The position numbers and the translations under genes are program-made. Positions 55,255 to 64,000 of a DNA stretch of 64,000 nt are shown here, one piece after another. The notes below the pieces were generated by a model that worked only from the letters and a program-made list of their open reading frames with translations, was not told where the DNA came from and ran no database searches. The first letter of the stretch is position 1. Each line of letters starts with the position of its first letter. This stretch comes from Campylobacteraceae bacterium (lineage in GTDB: Bacteria; Campylobacterota; Campylobacteria; Campylobacterales; Arcobacteraceae), in the NCBI GenBank assembly GCA_013215945.1, contig JABSOM010000014.1:1-64000 (forward strand), in the 5' to 3' direction.

Positions 55255-55363
55255 ACCATATCTAGAAGAGTATAAAAGAGTCTTGAATTTATACTTAATA
55301 TTTAAATATATCTACAATGAACAGACATACGTATTAAAATACAGAGTGTTTGAGAAAAATCAC

Positions 55364-55801
55364 TTATTTATTCACTAAAATACCTTTTCCTACAAGAGTG
55401 TTTATTTCTTTAATTTTATTGTTTTTATCATAATTTATAATTAGAACTACTTTTTGTCCAAGACTTTGATTTTCATCTTGAGTAGCTAAAATTTCGTATA
55501 AACCAAAAGTAGCCAAATTCATAAAAGCATGCCCAAATATTCTGCTTGTTTTTATATTTGTACTGTAACTTTGAACAAAAGAATAGGTTTCACTTAAGCT
55601 ATTGTCTTTTTCAAACTTACTGCTAATTGCTTTTCCTATTTCTTTAATGACATCTGCTCTTTTAGACCCAAGTTCCAACACAGACAAATCCTTTTGTTTG
55701 GGCTGGTTCATTTCTTGTTTAATTGAACATGCACTCATTATTAATACTAATGCGGCGCTCATCAGTAGAAATAACACTTTTGAATATATTGTTTTTCTCA
55801 T
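55364..55801 (-). CDS. Putative lipoprotein, 145 aa
   Basis: The lipobox IMSAC (Cys25) predicts lipidation. The rest includes LSVLELGSKRADVIKEIGKAI, a layout like small SmpA/BamE-type lipoproteins in which a short helix follows a turn, but similarity is weak. It is a single gene, with AAAGGAAA before the ATG. Confidence 0.65.
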   Translation of the reverse strand: MRKTIYSKVLFLLMSAALVLIMSACSIKQEMNQPKQKDLSVLELGSKRADVIKEIGKAISSKFEKDNSLSETYSFVQSYSTNIKTSRIFGHAFMNLATFGLYEILATQDENQSLGQKVVLIINYDKNNKIKEINTLVGKGILVNK

Positions 55802-55984
55802 ATTTTTCCTTTTTTTACATTTCTTATTGTTTAGGATGCTTTAGTATAAAAGAATATTATGTGGATTTATGGGGGAATTAAAACAAAATTTAAAAAATAA
55901 AACAGCTCTATAATTTAATCTGTTTAAAATAAAATTTATTAATTTAAAATACATAGTATTTTATAAAAATAATATAGGATTATA

Positions 55985-55993
55985 TGTTATGAT
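55985..55993 (+). promoter_or_regulatory. Possible extended -10 element for kbl-tdh
   Basis: TGTTATGAT (TGnTATGAT) lies 84 bp before the chosen kbl start. There is no clear -35. Confidence 0.4.
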
Positions 55994-56076
55994 ATATTTT
56001 TTTCATGAACATTAAATAATATGTTTATGACTCAAGACTATCAATGCGCAAAATGCGTAAATTTAAGGATAAAAAT

Positions 56077-57267
56077 ATGAGTAAAATATTTTTAGATAGC
56101 TTGAAAACTAAACTTGACTCAATACATGAGCAAGGTTTATACAAAAAAGAGAGAATAATAAATTCTCCTCAAGCGTCGAATATTACGTTAAGTGACGGTT
56201 CAGAAGTAATCAACTTTTGTGCCAACAATTATTTAGGACTAGCAAGTAATGCAAAAATGAAAACAGCTGCAGCAAACGCGCTAGAAGAATTTGGATATGG
56301 AGTTGCATCGGTACGATTTATTTGTGGAACACAAAGCATTCATAAAAAATTAGAAAAAAATATTTCTTCTTTTTTACGTACAGAAGATACTATTTTATAT
56401 TCTTCTTGTTTTGATGCAAATACGGGTTTATTTGAAACACTTTTAGATGCAAACGATGCAATAATAAGCGATGAATTAAATCATGCAAGTATTATTGATG
56501 GTGTTCGTTTATGTAAAGCAAGCAGATACCGATATAAAAATTCCAATATGCAATCTTTGGAAGAACAATTGATTCTTGCAAAAGATTCAAAATTTAAACT
56601 CATTGTAACAGATGGTGTGTTTTCTATGGATGGTTCCTTGGCTAATTTACCAGAAATTTGCATTTTAGCAAAAAAATACGATGCTATTTTGATGGTAGAT
56701 GATTCTCATAGTATTGGAGTATTAGGAGAACAAGGCAGAGGAACACCTTCTCATTATGGTATTGAAGATCAAATTGATATTTATACAGGAACGCTTGGAA
56801 AAGCGCTGGGAGGTGCTAGTGGAGGTTATACTTCAGGACGTGCTAACATCATTGAATATTTAAGACAACGTTCACGTCCTTACTTATTTTCAAATTCTAT
56901 TGCACCTATGGTAGCAGCTGCTTCGATTGAAGCCCTTAGTATTTTGCAAGATTCAAAAGAATTATTGCTTACATTAAAAAATAACAGCAAATATTTCAGA
57001 GATGAAATGAGTAAAGCTGGTTTTATTTTAAAAGGTGCCGATCATGCTATTGTGCCTGTGTTATTAAAAGAAGCAAAACTAGCAAGTTTAATGGCTTCAA
57101 AACTTTTAGAAAAAGGCATTTATGTGATTGCATTTTCTTTTCCCGTTGTTGCAAAAGGACAAGCGCGTATAAGAATACAACTTAGTGCAACGCACACTAA
57201 GGATCAGTTGAATAAAGCTATTTCAGCTTTTACTAGCATTGGTAAAGAATTAGGAGTAATTTCATGA
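56077..57267 (+). CDS. kbl: Glycine C-acetyltransferase (2-amino-3-ketobutyrate CoA ligase)
   Basis: I choose ATG 56077, 7 nt after AAGGA (396 aa). This is a fold-type I PLP enzyme. The PLP-Lys242 is in [11 protein letters not shown]; His136 ([11 protein letters not shown]) and Asp209/His211 (VDDSHSIG) are at the cofactor site. It cleaves 2-amino-3-ketobutyrate with CoA into glycine and acetyl-CoA, the second step of threonine breakdown started by Tdh. Its stop overlaps the tdh start. Length and motifs match the enteric enzyme closely. Confidence 0.97.
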   Translation: MSKIFLDSLKTKLDSIHEQGLYKKERIINSPQASNITLSDGSEVINFCANNYLGLASNAKMKTAAANALEEFGYGVASVRFICGTQSIHKKLEKNISSFLRTEDTILYSSCFDANTGLFETLLDANDAIISDELNHASIIDGVRLCKASRYRYKNSNMQSLEEQLILAKDSKFKLIVTDGVFSMDGSLANLPEICILAKKYDAILMVDDSHSIGVLGEQGRGTPSHYGIEDQIDIYTGTLGKALGGASGGYTSGRANIIEYLRQRSRPYLFSNSIAPMVAAASIEALSILQDSKELLLTLKNNSKYFRDEMSKAGFILKGADHAIVPVLLKEAKLASLMASKLLEKGIYVIAFSFPVVAKGQARIRIQLSATHTKDQLNKAISAFTSIGKELGVIS

Positions 57268-58295
57268 TGAAAGCATTATCAAAATTACACAATAAAAAAG
57301 GAATTTGGCAAGTTGAAGCGCCAATTCCTACACCTGGGCACAATGATTTATTAATTAAAATAAAAAAAACAGCCATTTGTGGTACAGATATGCATATTTA
57401 CAATTGGGATGAATGGGCACAAAGAACTATACCTACTCCTATGATTGTAGGTCATGAATTTGTAGGTGTCGTAGAAGCTATTGGAGAAGAAGTACGTGGT
57501 TTTAAAATTGGAGACAGAGTTTCTGGCGAAGGCCATTTAACCTGTGGACATTGTAGAAACTGTAGAGCCGGACGCTTGCATTTATGTAGAAATACAAAAG
57601 GTGTAGGGGTTAATATTCAAGGATGTTTTGCACAATATTTATGTTTACCTGCTTTTAATGCATTTAAACTACCCGCTTCAATTACTGACTCTCAAGCAGC
57701 AATCTTTGATCCTTTTGGTAATGCTGTACATACTGCTTTGTCTTTTGATTTAGTGGGAGAAGATGTTTTAATAACAGGAGCTGGTCCTATTGGGGCAATG
57801 GCTGCATCCGTAGCTTCTCATGTAGGAGCCAGACATATTGTAATTACAGATATAAATGATCATCGTTTAGAACTTGCTTCAAAAATGGGGGCTACTAGAA
57901 CGGTTAATGTAGCAGAAGAATCCCTAGAAGATGTTATGAAAAGTTTGAATATGTGTGAAGGTTTTGATGTAGGTTTAGAGATGTCAGGAGCTCCTTCTGC
58001 TTTTAAAGCTATGCTTAAAAACATGAACAATGGTGGAAAAATTGCCATGTTAGGAATTCCACCCAATGAAATGGCAATATCATGGGATGAAGTAATATTC
58101 AAAGGTTTGATTATAAAAGGAATTTATGGCAGAGAAATGTTTGAAACTTGGTATAAGATGGCAAACTTGATTCAATCAGGTTTGGATTTAAACCCTATAA
58201 TTACTCATGAATTTAAAATAGATGATTTTCAAAAAGGCTTTGATATTATGAATTCAGGTCTTTCTGGAAAAGTTATATTAGATTGGCAAGATTAA
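57264..58295 (+). CDS. tdh: L-threonine 3-dehydrogenase
   Basis: This is a zinc-dependent medium-chain dehydrogenase. The catalytic zinc site includes Cys39 and His64-Glu65 (GHEFVG), and the structural zinc Cys set is [15 protein letters not shown] (94-108). The NAD motif is GAGPIG, near 173. The second ATG (57267) gives MKALSKL, the start seen in E. coli Tdh, and may be the true one. It oxidises threonine to 2-amino-3-ketobutyrate. Close likeness to enteric Tdh along its length suggests possible transfer. It overlaps kbl by 4 nt. Confidence 0.97.
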   Translation: MMKALSKLHNKKGIWQVEAPIPTPGHNDLLIKIKKTAICGTDMHIYNWDEWAQRTIPTPMIVGHEFVGVVEAIGEEVRGFKIGDRVSGEGHLTCGHCRNCRAGRLHLCRNTKGVGVNIQGCFAQYLCLPAFNAFKLPASITDSQAAIFDPFGNAVHTALSFDLVGEDVLITGAGPIGAMAASVASHVGARHIVITDINDHRLELASKMGATRTVNVAEESLEDVMKSLNMCEGFDVGLEMSGAPSAFKAMLKNMNNGGKIAMLGIPPNEMAISWDEVIFKGLIIKGIYGREMFETWYKMANLIQSGLDLNPIITHEFKIDDFQKGFDIMNSGLSGKVILDWQD

Positions 58296-58320
58296 AAACA
58301 AAGGAGAATCCTTTGTTTTT
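58294..58320 (+). terminator. Rho-independent terminator of kbl-tdh
   Basis: AAAAACAAAGGA, loop GAA, then the exact complement TCCTTTGTTTTT give a 12-bp stem whose descending arm ends in T. It begins at the tdh stop codon. This is among the clearest terminators in the window. Confidence 0.85.
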
Positions 58321-58446
58321 ATTTTTACAATATATTTTTTCTTCCACAACAACTCCCCTTATATTTTTCTAAGAAAATAAGATCGAATTAATAGTATCTA
58401 TTTTTCAAATAAAATTCTACTTTGTAATGAGATTGTAATTATATAG

Positions 58447-58455
58447 TGCTATACT
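58447..58455 (+). promoter_or_regulatory. Extended -10 element 6 nt before the phoH ATG
   Basis: TGCTATACT (TGnTATACT) ends 6 nt before the ATG at 58462, so transcription would begin at or next to the start codon. No Shine-Dalgarno sequence is present between them. Confidence 0.55.
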
Positions 58456-58461
58456 TTTTCT

Positions 58462-59838
58462 ATGAAAGAAAAAATATATGTCATCGATACAAACATCATT
58501 TTACAAAATATCCAAAACCTATACAGAATCTCTGATAATGGTACAAATATTTTAGTCGTACCAGAAACTGTTCTTTTTGAATTAGAAGACAAAAAAAAGT
58601 TATCAAGCGAGTTGGGTTATTATTCAAGAGCGTTTGCCAGACTACTGGCAAAAATGAAAACAAAAGAGATTGATCATAAAAAAGGCTTTAAGGTAGTTAA
58701 ATACTTTAATGATGAACTGGTACTTCATGTAATTGCAAAAGATACATATGAAGAGAACATAGAACAAGTGCATTTAAGTGAATGCAATGATAAACGTATC
58801 ATTGAAGTTGCTGTTATTGCACAAGAATATTATAAAGGTTCTCAAGTAATATTCTTATCTTTAGATGTATATGCAAGAACCTTTGCACAATTTAAAGCTA
58901 TAAAAACAGAAACACTTCATGATGATAAATCAACCGTTCCTCGTTTTGAATTTATCAAAAACTTTAATTTGGATTCATCTGTATTTAATACTTTAGATGG
59001 CAAAAGAATTAAAGATATAGATAAAGATTATAGTTTACAAAATTTTTCTTATTCTTTTAACAGTGAAGATGGAAACAAAACATATGCTTTAGTACATAAT
59101 GAAAAAATAGATCTTTTAAAAGAAAATGACTTTAAAGCTTTGAGTGTAAAACCGGTTAATTTAAAACAAAAACTTTTTACAAAAGCCATATTATCAAATG
59201 CTTTTGATTTATTAGTAATTGATGCAAAAGCAGGTTCGGGAAAAACATTAATGTCTGTAGTATCGGCAATCAGACTTATTGATTTAGGAATGTATGACAA
59301 AATAATCTATGTTAGAAATTCAATTGAATCTTTAGATAAAGGTGCTGATATTGGTTATTTATCTGGGAATGATGAAAAGTTTAGAATTTATAATATGGCA
59401 TTAAACGATACCCTAGAATTTATCTCAAAAAAACATCTTAAAAAAAGTGAAAACAGAGAAAATAAAGAATCTATTGAATCAAAAATAAATGAACTGACTT
59501 CTAAATACTGTATAGAAACCCTATGGCCTGGTGAAGCTAGAGGAAGAACCCTAGGAAATGCTATTGTAATTATGGATGAGTGGCAAAATTCAAGTGAAAA
59601 AACCACTCAACTTATTTTATCAAGACTGGATGAAACATGTATGGCAATCGTTATTGGTTCAAACAGACAAATTGATAATATGTATTTAAACAAATATAAT
59701 AATGGTTTAACATCTTTACTCAAACAAACCAACAATGCTCACGAAGAACTAAATATGTTTGCTATTGAACTGGAAAAAGCAGTGCGTGGAAAATTTGCAG
59801 AATTTACAGAACGTATTTTTGAAAAAGGAAATAAATAA
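58462..59838 (+). CDS. PhoH-like protein: PIN domain plus PhoH ATPase
   Basis: Residues 1-150 are a PIN-type ribonuclease domain: VIDTNIILQN (6-15) with acidic metal ligands and FLSLDVYARTFA (near 133). The PhoH ATPase domain follows, with Walker A AKAGSGKT near 255-262, Walker B AIVIMDEWQN near 370, and LSRLDETC. This PhoH2-type pairing is linked to RNA unwinding and cleavage. At 458 aa it is typical. It has no ribosome site, and its predicted promoter lies directly in front of the ATG. Confidence 0.9.
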   Translation: MKEKIYVIDTNIILQNIQNLYRISDNGTNILVVPETVLFELEDKKKLSSELGYYSRAFARLLAKMKTKEIDHKKGFKVVKYFNDELVLHVIAKDTYEENIEQVHLSECNDKRIIEVAVIAQEYYKGSQVIFLSLDVYARTFAQFKAIKTETLHDDKSTVPRFEFIKNFNLDSSVFNTLDGKRIKDIDKDYSLQNFSYSFNSEDGNKTYALVHNEKIDLLKENDFKALSVKPVNLKQKLFTKAILSNAFDLLVIDAKAGSGKTLMSVVSAIRLIDLGMYDKIIYVRNSIESLDKGADIGYLSGNDEKFRIYNMALNDTLEFISKKHLKKSENRENKESIESKINELTSKYCIETLWPGEARGRTLGNAIVIMDEWQNSSEKTTQLILSRLDETCMAIVIGSNRQIDNMYLNKYNNGLTSLLKQTNNAHEELNMFAIELEKAVRGKFAEFTERIFEKGNK

Positions 59839-59969
59839 ACGCTTAATTAATAGTTGGAATTTATTTTTCAAAAAGGATACACTTAACATTTGTAAAACAT
59901 AAGCATGAAACACCTATTGATATTCAAAAAAAAACTATTAAAAATATTCACTCTTATTAAATTTCAAAA

Positions 59970-60587
59970 CTAAATAGCTTTCCAATGAGAAAGATGTTTA
60001 GGGTCTAAATTCTTTTTTACATGCAAACACAAAAGTGGAAAAAACTTCAAAAAATCTTTTTCTAGAACATCAATATTACTGCAAACAGCAGGATAATATG
60101 AAGAAGCACTTTCTCTTTTTAATAAGCGTGGAGATAAACGTTTGTCCATACGTAAAAAAGATTTCTCCAGGTCTTCCATACTTTTATATTTACTTAAAAA
60201 ATCATAAACAATAAGATTAGAAACAAAATCCTTTGCTTTTATAGGAAAAGAACTTTTTCGTAAAGCGGCCTTTTTATAAAAGTCACTAAGATATTCTTCT
60301 AAAGAAATAGGTGAAAATACATGCCAGTTTTTTGTTAAAAAATAATCATAAGTCAAATCAATAACAACTGCTTTAAGAAGACCTTTTTCTCTTAGGCATT
60401 TTTTACTTTTAGATACTATATCATGTGAATCTGTAAAAGAATCGATTTTTTGATGGGTTTTCATACCCATAATAAGTTCATTACTAGCGCCTATCCAGTA
60501 TCTTCCTTTCATGGGATCATTTAAGATATTTCCCAATTGAAAGTCTGTTTTTTTTTCTGATAAAAATAAGTGTGCTAACCAATTCAT
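59970..60587 (-). CDS. Acyl carrier protein phosphodiesterase-like (AcpH)
   Basis: The 205 aa start MNWLAHLFLSEKKTDFQLGN, then DPMKGR and KTHQKIDSFTDSH, matching AcpH with its HD-type metal residues. AcpH removes 4'-phosphopantetheine from holo-ACP. The match is by whole-protein pattern. It is a single gene with its start at ATG 60587, divergent from the acidic protein gene. Confidence 0.85.
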   Translation of the reverse strand: MNWLAHLFLSEKKTDFQLGNILNDPMKGRYWIGASNELIMGMKTHQKIDSFTDSHDIVSKSKKCLREKGLLKAVVIDLTYDYFLTKNWHVFSPISLEEYLSDFYKKAALRKSSFPIKAKDFVSNLIVYDFLSKYKSMEDLEKSFLRMDKRLSPRLLKRESASSYYPAVCSNIDVLEKDFLKFFPLLCLHVKKNLDPKHLSHWKAI

Positions 60588-60668
60588 TTAATATCCAAAC
60601 AATTCTTTTGTATTAAAAGAAGTATACTCTAATCTGATAAACAAAGAATGAAAGCAGATTTTTTTGGT

Positions 60669-60674
60669 TATAAT
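60669..60674 (+). promoter_or_regulatory. -10 element of the acidic protein gene
   Basis: TATAAT lies 22 bp before the ATG at 60697; GAGAG lies between them as a weak ribosome site. Confidence 0.5.
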
Positions 60675-60696
60675 TAGAAAAAAATAAAGAGAGATT

Positions 60697-60957
60697 ATGA
60701 GTAAAGTTAAAGAACTTGAAATACTATTAAAAGAAGACGTTTTAGTAGAAGTAGAAGAAAATATTGAAGAAGCCCTTAATATACTTGATAAAAAAAAGAA
60801 CAATAAAGAAGCAAAAGAAGAATTAGAATATATGGAAGAAATTCAAGCCTATTTTAATGATGTGATTATAGATATTGACAACAATAAATTAAGCGAAAAA
60901 GATGCAGAAGATATTCTTGAAGTTTTAGAAGAAATGAGAATTGAAAATCAAGTTTAA
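60697..60957 (+). CDS. Small acidic helical protein, 86 aa
   Basis: I do not recognise it. It is rich in Glu and Lys and looks like two or three amphipathic helices (LEILLKEDVLVEVEENIEEA, then KEELEYMEEIQAYF), without membrane segment. It starts 22 bp after TATAAT and is followed 14 bp later by the YeeE/YedE gene, so the two are probably cotranscribed. A regulatory or chaperone-like role is possible but not shown. Confidence 0.6.
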   Translation: MSKVKELEILLKEDVLVEVEENIEEALNILDKKKNNKEAKEELEYMEEIQAYFNDVIIDIDNNKLSEKDAEDILEVLEEMRIENQV

Positions 60958-60971
60958 GAAGTAGGAGAAAC

Positions 60972-62048
60972 ATGTTAGATTTAGAAACATATCAAATAGT
61001 TAACGTTTTGGCTGTATGTATAGGCCTTATTTTTGGCATGATTGCTCAAAAAAAACAATTTTGTTTTTCTGGATCTATCAAAGACTATATTCTAACAAAA
61101 TCCACAAAACGCGCTTCATCAGTCATCATGGCTATGCTTGTAGCAATTATATCTTCACAAAGTTTGTTTTTTTACTATGATATTGATATTAGTCAAAGTA
61201 TTTATTACAAAGAAAATATCAATTATTTTGCCATAATTTTTGGCTCTTGTTTATTTGGAGCAGGAATGATGATAGCAGATGGATGTGGGAACAGATCTTT
61301 AGTAAAATTTGCCCAAGGTGATAGTAATGCTTTAGTAACCTTGCTGTTTATTGCTATTTTTGCTTATGGTACGAGTAAAGGTTTTTTAAGCGGTTTTTTA
61401 CGTCCTTTTACTCAAAATGATTATTTAATAGAACTTTCATCTTATATTACAAACATATCATTAAATATATATGCGCTTATATTTGTATTGTTTGTATTAC
61501 TGGCATTTTTTGTAAGAAAAATCAAACGTATTTTTTCTTTAGCAGATGGTTTTTTCATTGGTTTATTAATTGCTTGTGCTTGGGCTTTAACTGGAATTCT
61601 AGGCGAAGAAAGTATGGAAAGACTTATTGATTTACAAGCTATAAGTTTTATTTATCCAAGTGCTCAAAGTTTAGAGCTTTTTATGTTTTATCAAGTAAAT
61701 GAACTGCAGTTTTCAGTTGCTTTATTATTAGGTGTTGTTTTAGGTTCATTTTTAATGTCATCTGTAAATAAAAAATACAGTTTTGGCTGTACCTCCAATG
61801 TCAATATAAATAAAGTAAAATACAATATGATAGGTGGAGCACTTATGGGTACTGGTGGGATATTATCCATTGGATGTACAGTAGGTCAAGGATTAAGTGG
61901 TTTATCTACCCTTGCATTTTCATCTTTATTGGCCATTGTTTGTATTTTTATTTCAGGTTTTATAACAGCAAAAATTTTAAACAAGTATAATAAATTACCC
62001 ATGTGTTTCATATTTGAATGGAACGATACGTCCAATTATCAAATTTAA
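60972..62048 (+). CDS. YeeE/YedE family transporter (thiosulfate/sulfur type)
   Basis: About nine hydrophobic segments in 358 aa, in two repeats. The conserved Cys motifs for sulfur relay are present: QFCFSGSIKDY (about 29-39), DGCGNRSLVKFAQGD (about 103-117), FGCTSN (near 274) and GCTVGQGLSG (near 301). In TsuA such Cys take up thiosulfate. In a bacterium with sox genes this could import sulfur compounds or deliver sulfur to the cytoplasm. AGGAGAAAC precedes the ATG. Confidence 0.88.
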   Translation: MLDLETYQIVNVLAVCIGLIFGMIAQKKQFCFSGSIKDYILTKSTKRASSVIMAMLVAIISSQSLFFYYDIDISQSIYYKENINYFAIIFGSCLFGAGMMIADGCGNRSLVKFAQGDSNALVTLLFIAIFAYGTSKGFLSGFLRPFTQNDYLIELSSYITNISLNIYALIFVLFVLLAFFVRKIKRIFSLADGFFIGLLIACAWALTGILGEESMERLIDLQAISFIYPSAQSLELFMFYQVNELQFSVALLLGVVLGSFLMSSVNKKYSFGCTSNVNINKVKYNMIGGALMGTGGILSIGCTVGQGLSGLSTLAFSSLLAIVCIFISGFITAKILNKYNKLPMCFIFEWNDTSNYQI

Positions 62049-62069
62049 AAACACCTGCATATTTTTTTA

Positions 62070-62801
62070 TTATAGGGAAGATGTTTTATTATAAACAACT
62101 GGCATTTGACCTTGCCATTTGTCCCAAGTATCACTATTAATATGTAAAGTACTCATTAAATGTGCTACATTTATTCGTGAAGTACTTCCTGAATTAAAAA
62201 TAGCACTTCTAATGGGTGAAGCATATAATTCATACTCACTTTGTTTTATTTCATTAATTAATGCATCCGGCCTTATTATACACCATTGCAAATATTCATT
62301 ATTTTGTCCAATGATTTTTCTTAAATAATCACTTGCATTTTCATTGTCTTTATGAGGAGGAATTAAATTACGAAGTACAGACATAATGCATTTTTGTGCA
62401 AATGAAATTTTTTCATTTAAATCACGATTAGAATTACCAGCAGTATTCATTAAAATAAATTTTCTAATATTTTTTTCTTTTTGTTCCTGAATTACTTCAC
62501 AGAATCGTTTAGTAATCTCACAAACAAGATTTCTAGGATCAAAATACATTCCTTTTATACTTAAGGTATGGCCTAAACAAGAAAAGACACTTTTCACATC
62601 ACTAAGAAGTAAAGATATGTCCTCTTTGCTTAAGTCATAAACATTTGTCCTAATTATTTCTACATTTTCATGCTTAATAAAATCATCCTCTAAAAAAGCA
62701 CCTTTTCTTAATATGATTTTTACTTTAATATTTTGTAATACTAAGAAACTAAGTAATAGTTTTCCAGTAGCTCCACTTGCCCCTAAAATTAATACCGACA
62801 T
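62070..62801 (-). CDS. NAD(P)-binding protein (atypical SDR/NmrA-like)
   Basis: A Rossmann fold with GASGATGK at 7-14 and VFSCLGHTLS near 73. No classical YxxxK site is evident, which fits atypical SDRs that act as reductases or sensors. The 243 aa end in a short helical part. Substrate unknown. It is 20 bp downstream of the phosphoesterase gene and co-directional with it. Confidence 0.8.
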   Translation of the reverse strand: MSVLILGASGATGKLLLSFLVLQNIKVKIILRKGAFLEDDFIKHENVEIIRTNVYDLSKEDISLLLSDVKSVFSCLGHTLSIKGMYFDPRNLVCEITKRFCEVIQEQKEKNIRKFILMNTAGNSNRDLNEKISFAQKCIMSVLRNLIPPHKDNENASDYLRKIIGQNNEYLQWCIIRPDALINEIKQSEYELYASPIRSAIFNSGSTSRINVAHLMSTLHINSDTWDKWQGQMPVVYNKTSSL

Positions 62802-62821
62802 TATTTTCCTTTAAGATACGT

Positions 62822-63571
62822 TTAATCTTCTAAAACCTTAGCATATTCTAAAGCATAGGCCCATGCTTTTTCATCTCTTATATTGGCTTTATTTATAGCT
62901 TTTTTATAATCATAAGAAACGCTATGTAAAACAATATTATATTCATTTTTGTTAATGTCAAGAATGATATAAGAAGCTTTTGGACTCAAGTTCTCAATGT
63001 TATGTAAACAAGGATTAGAACTTTTAAAGGCTTGAAGACCTATAGAACCAGGATTAATTACAACTTGCCCATTGCTTAAATTAACACATCTGGCTTTGTG
63101 TGAATGCCCGCAAAGTACAAATTTAGATTCTACATCATCAATGAGTTTAATAATCTCTTTTTCATTTCTTAAAACTGCTTGCCCAGAACTCACATCTTCT
63201 AATAAATATTTAGAATCATCATGTTGTGTTCCATGAGTAAAATAAACATCCTCGTTCAAAAATTTTTCAAAAGGTAAATCTTGAATCCAATACAGCACTT
63301 CTTCTTTTAAATCCTCATAAACAAATTTAAGCAAAGAATCATTTTTTAGCTGATCTAACGATGCTTCTAGGATTTTTCTGTCTTCGTCTCCACACACTGT
63401 TATAAATTTATGTTTTTGCAATAAATCAAACGTTTCTCGTGGAGCGATTGGCCCATAAAATGAATCTCCAAGATTAATCATATGATCTACATTTTTATTT
63501 TCTATGTCTTTTATTATTTCTTCTAATGCATACACATTAGATTTAATATCTGATACAATAGCTATTCTCAT
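62822..63571 (-). CDS. Metallophosphoesterase family protein
   Basis: I choose ATG 63571 (249 aa), preceded by AGGGAAAG; a longer reading upstream has no ribosome site. The calcineurin-like motifs are IVSDIKSN (D-x-K variant of DxH, near 5-12), LGDSFYGP (GDxxxxG), GDEDR (GNHE-like), THGTQ and CGHSH. The DxH-to-DIK change in the first motif removes one usual metal His. It resembles YfcE/serine-phosphatase-like or bis(5'-nucleosyl) hydrolase groups. Activity is likely but the substrate is unknown. Confidence 0.85.
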   Translation of the reverse strand: MRIAIVSDIKSNVYALEEIIKDIENKNVDHMINLGDSFYGPIAPRETFDLLQKHKFITVCGDEDRKILEASLDQLKNDSLLKFVYEDLKEEVLYWIQDLPFEKFLNEDVYFTHGTQHDDSKYLLEDVSSGQAVLRNEKEIIKLIDDVESKFVLCGHSHKARCVNLSNGQVVINPGSIGLQAFKSSNPCLHNIENLSPKASYIILDINKNEYNIVLHSVSYDYKKAINKANIRDEKAWAYALEYAKVLED

Positions 63572-63720
63572 TCTTTCCCTTAATCCTAGAATAATAATTT
63601 TATGAAAGTATAACAAAAAAGCAGTTTTTCTTTGATTATCTTTTCTGAAATATTCCATAATAAGAATACTTTATTTTTTTAACTTAAAAAATTATTCAGC
63701 TCTTTACTTAAATATTCTTT

Positions 63721-63729
63721 TGTTATAAT
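63721..63729 (+). promoter_or_regulatory. Extended -10 element of the PAS-domain gene
   Basis: TGTTATAAT (TGnTATAAT) lies 27 bp before the ATG at 63757, with AAAGGAT as ribosome site. Confidence 0.6.
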
Positions 63730-63756
63730 TAAGTTATTTCTATTCAAAGGATAATT

Positions 63757-64000
63757 ATGAGTTCTTATTATTCTCATTCTTCGCTTAAAGAATCTGAAAA
63801 AACCCTTCATTATATTTTGGATACCATAAGTGATGGAGTATGGGATTGGAATGCTTGTACAGGAAGAGTAGAAAGAAGTCCAAGTTGGTATCGTATGCTA
63901 AACTATGACATTCATTCAATGAAAAAAGATATTTTCACCTGGGAGAATTTAATTCATCCAGATGATTACGAAAGAGTAATGAAACATTTTGAGTCCTATC
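63757..64000 (+). CDS. PAS-domain sensor protein, N-terminal part (cut by window edge)
   Basis: The 81 visible residues match the start of a PAS_3 fold: YILDTISDGVWDWNACTGRV (19-38), then SPSWYRMLNY, then WENLIHPDDYERV. In this group such PAS domains usually lead to GGDEF/EAL or histidine kinase domains. The output domain lies beyond the right edge. Confidence 0.8.
   Translation, partial: MSSYYSHSSLKESEKTLHYILDTISDGVWDWNACTGRVERSPSWYRMLNYDIHSMKKDIFTWENLIHPDDYERVMKHFESY

Noticed and set aside
1-64000. CRISPR array, prophage, insertion sequence, tRNA or rRNA genes
   Set aside because: I found no regularly spaced direct repeats with unique spacers, no transposase or phage structural genes, and no cloverleaf or rRNA-like segments by reading. 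A tRNAscan or Infernal run could still show a missed small RNA.

Overview
The window is very AT-rich and packed with genes. It reads as chromosome from a marine or sulfidic-habitat Campylobacterota bacterium of the Arcobacter group; that placement is an inference. It rests on base composition, the epsilon-type short Sua5 protein, the dense chemotaxis and c-di-GMP genes, and a full soxCDXYZAB thiosulfate-oxidation cluster. I see no rRNA, tRNA, CRISPR array, prophage or intact insertion sequence.

Layout. 1-4.2 kb: 5' part of a giant tandem-repeat surface protein (minus strand, running off the left edge), a small unknown gene and a DUF234-type ATPase. 4.2-10 kb: sua5-like, carB, a ThiF/MoeB-like gene, xseB and metX, all on the minus strand. 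10-15 kb: two short-chain dehydrogenases, a lipoprotein, a helical-repeat protein and an Ada-like regulator that has lost its methyl-acceptor motif. 15.2-19.4 kb: a tight six-gene minus-strand cassette (transglutaminase-like, phytanoyl-CoA dioxygenase-like, secreted hydrolase, P-loop kinase, ECF sigma factor with a Cys tail, ABM-like protein). 19.8-26 kb: an NMT1-GGDEF fusion, a double-Cache chemoreceptor with a CheR-docking-like tail, and an intact YcaQ-like gene plus a decayed copy of its 3' end. 26-33.2 kb: MATE exporter, DUF1853, DEAD-box helicase, MOSC protein, hemF, ABC-F.

33.6-43.7 kb: the sox region. soxC-soxD-soxX-soxY-soxZ-soxA, a small lipoprotein, a periplasmic rhodanese and soxB are followed by a cytochrome c-thioredoxin fusion, a MOSC protein, a DsrE-like protein and a secreted hydrolase. 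Together these should oxidise thiosulfate and other reduced sulfur in the periplasm, with SoxYZ as carrier. A YeeE/YedE thiosulfate-type transporter lies near 61 kb.

43.7-50.4 kb: a chorismate mutase fused to a CTP-synthase-like amidotransferase domain, IclR, PfpI and NIPSNAP genes, an outer-membrane-like protein, and a divergent LysE/AraC pair. 50.4-52.3 kb: SiaB kinase, SiaC phosphoprotein and an HD-GYP protein, apparently a partner-switching module tied to a c-di-GMP phosphodiesterase. 52.6-56 kb: LysE, ADP-ribosylglycohydrolase, CHMI-like tautomerase, GNAT, lipoprotein. 56-58.3 kb: kbl-tdh threonine catabolism with a clear terminator. 58.4-64 kb: phoH (apparently leaderless), AcpH-like protein, an acidic small protein, YeeE/YedE, an NAD(P)-binding protein, a phosphoesterase and the start of a PAS sensor.

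The best candidates for something little described are the SiaB-SiaC-HD-GYP module, the chorismate mutase/CTP-synthase-like fusion with a replaced catalytic His, and the six-gene sigma-factor cassette.
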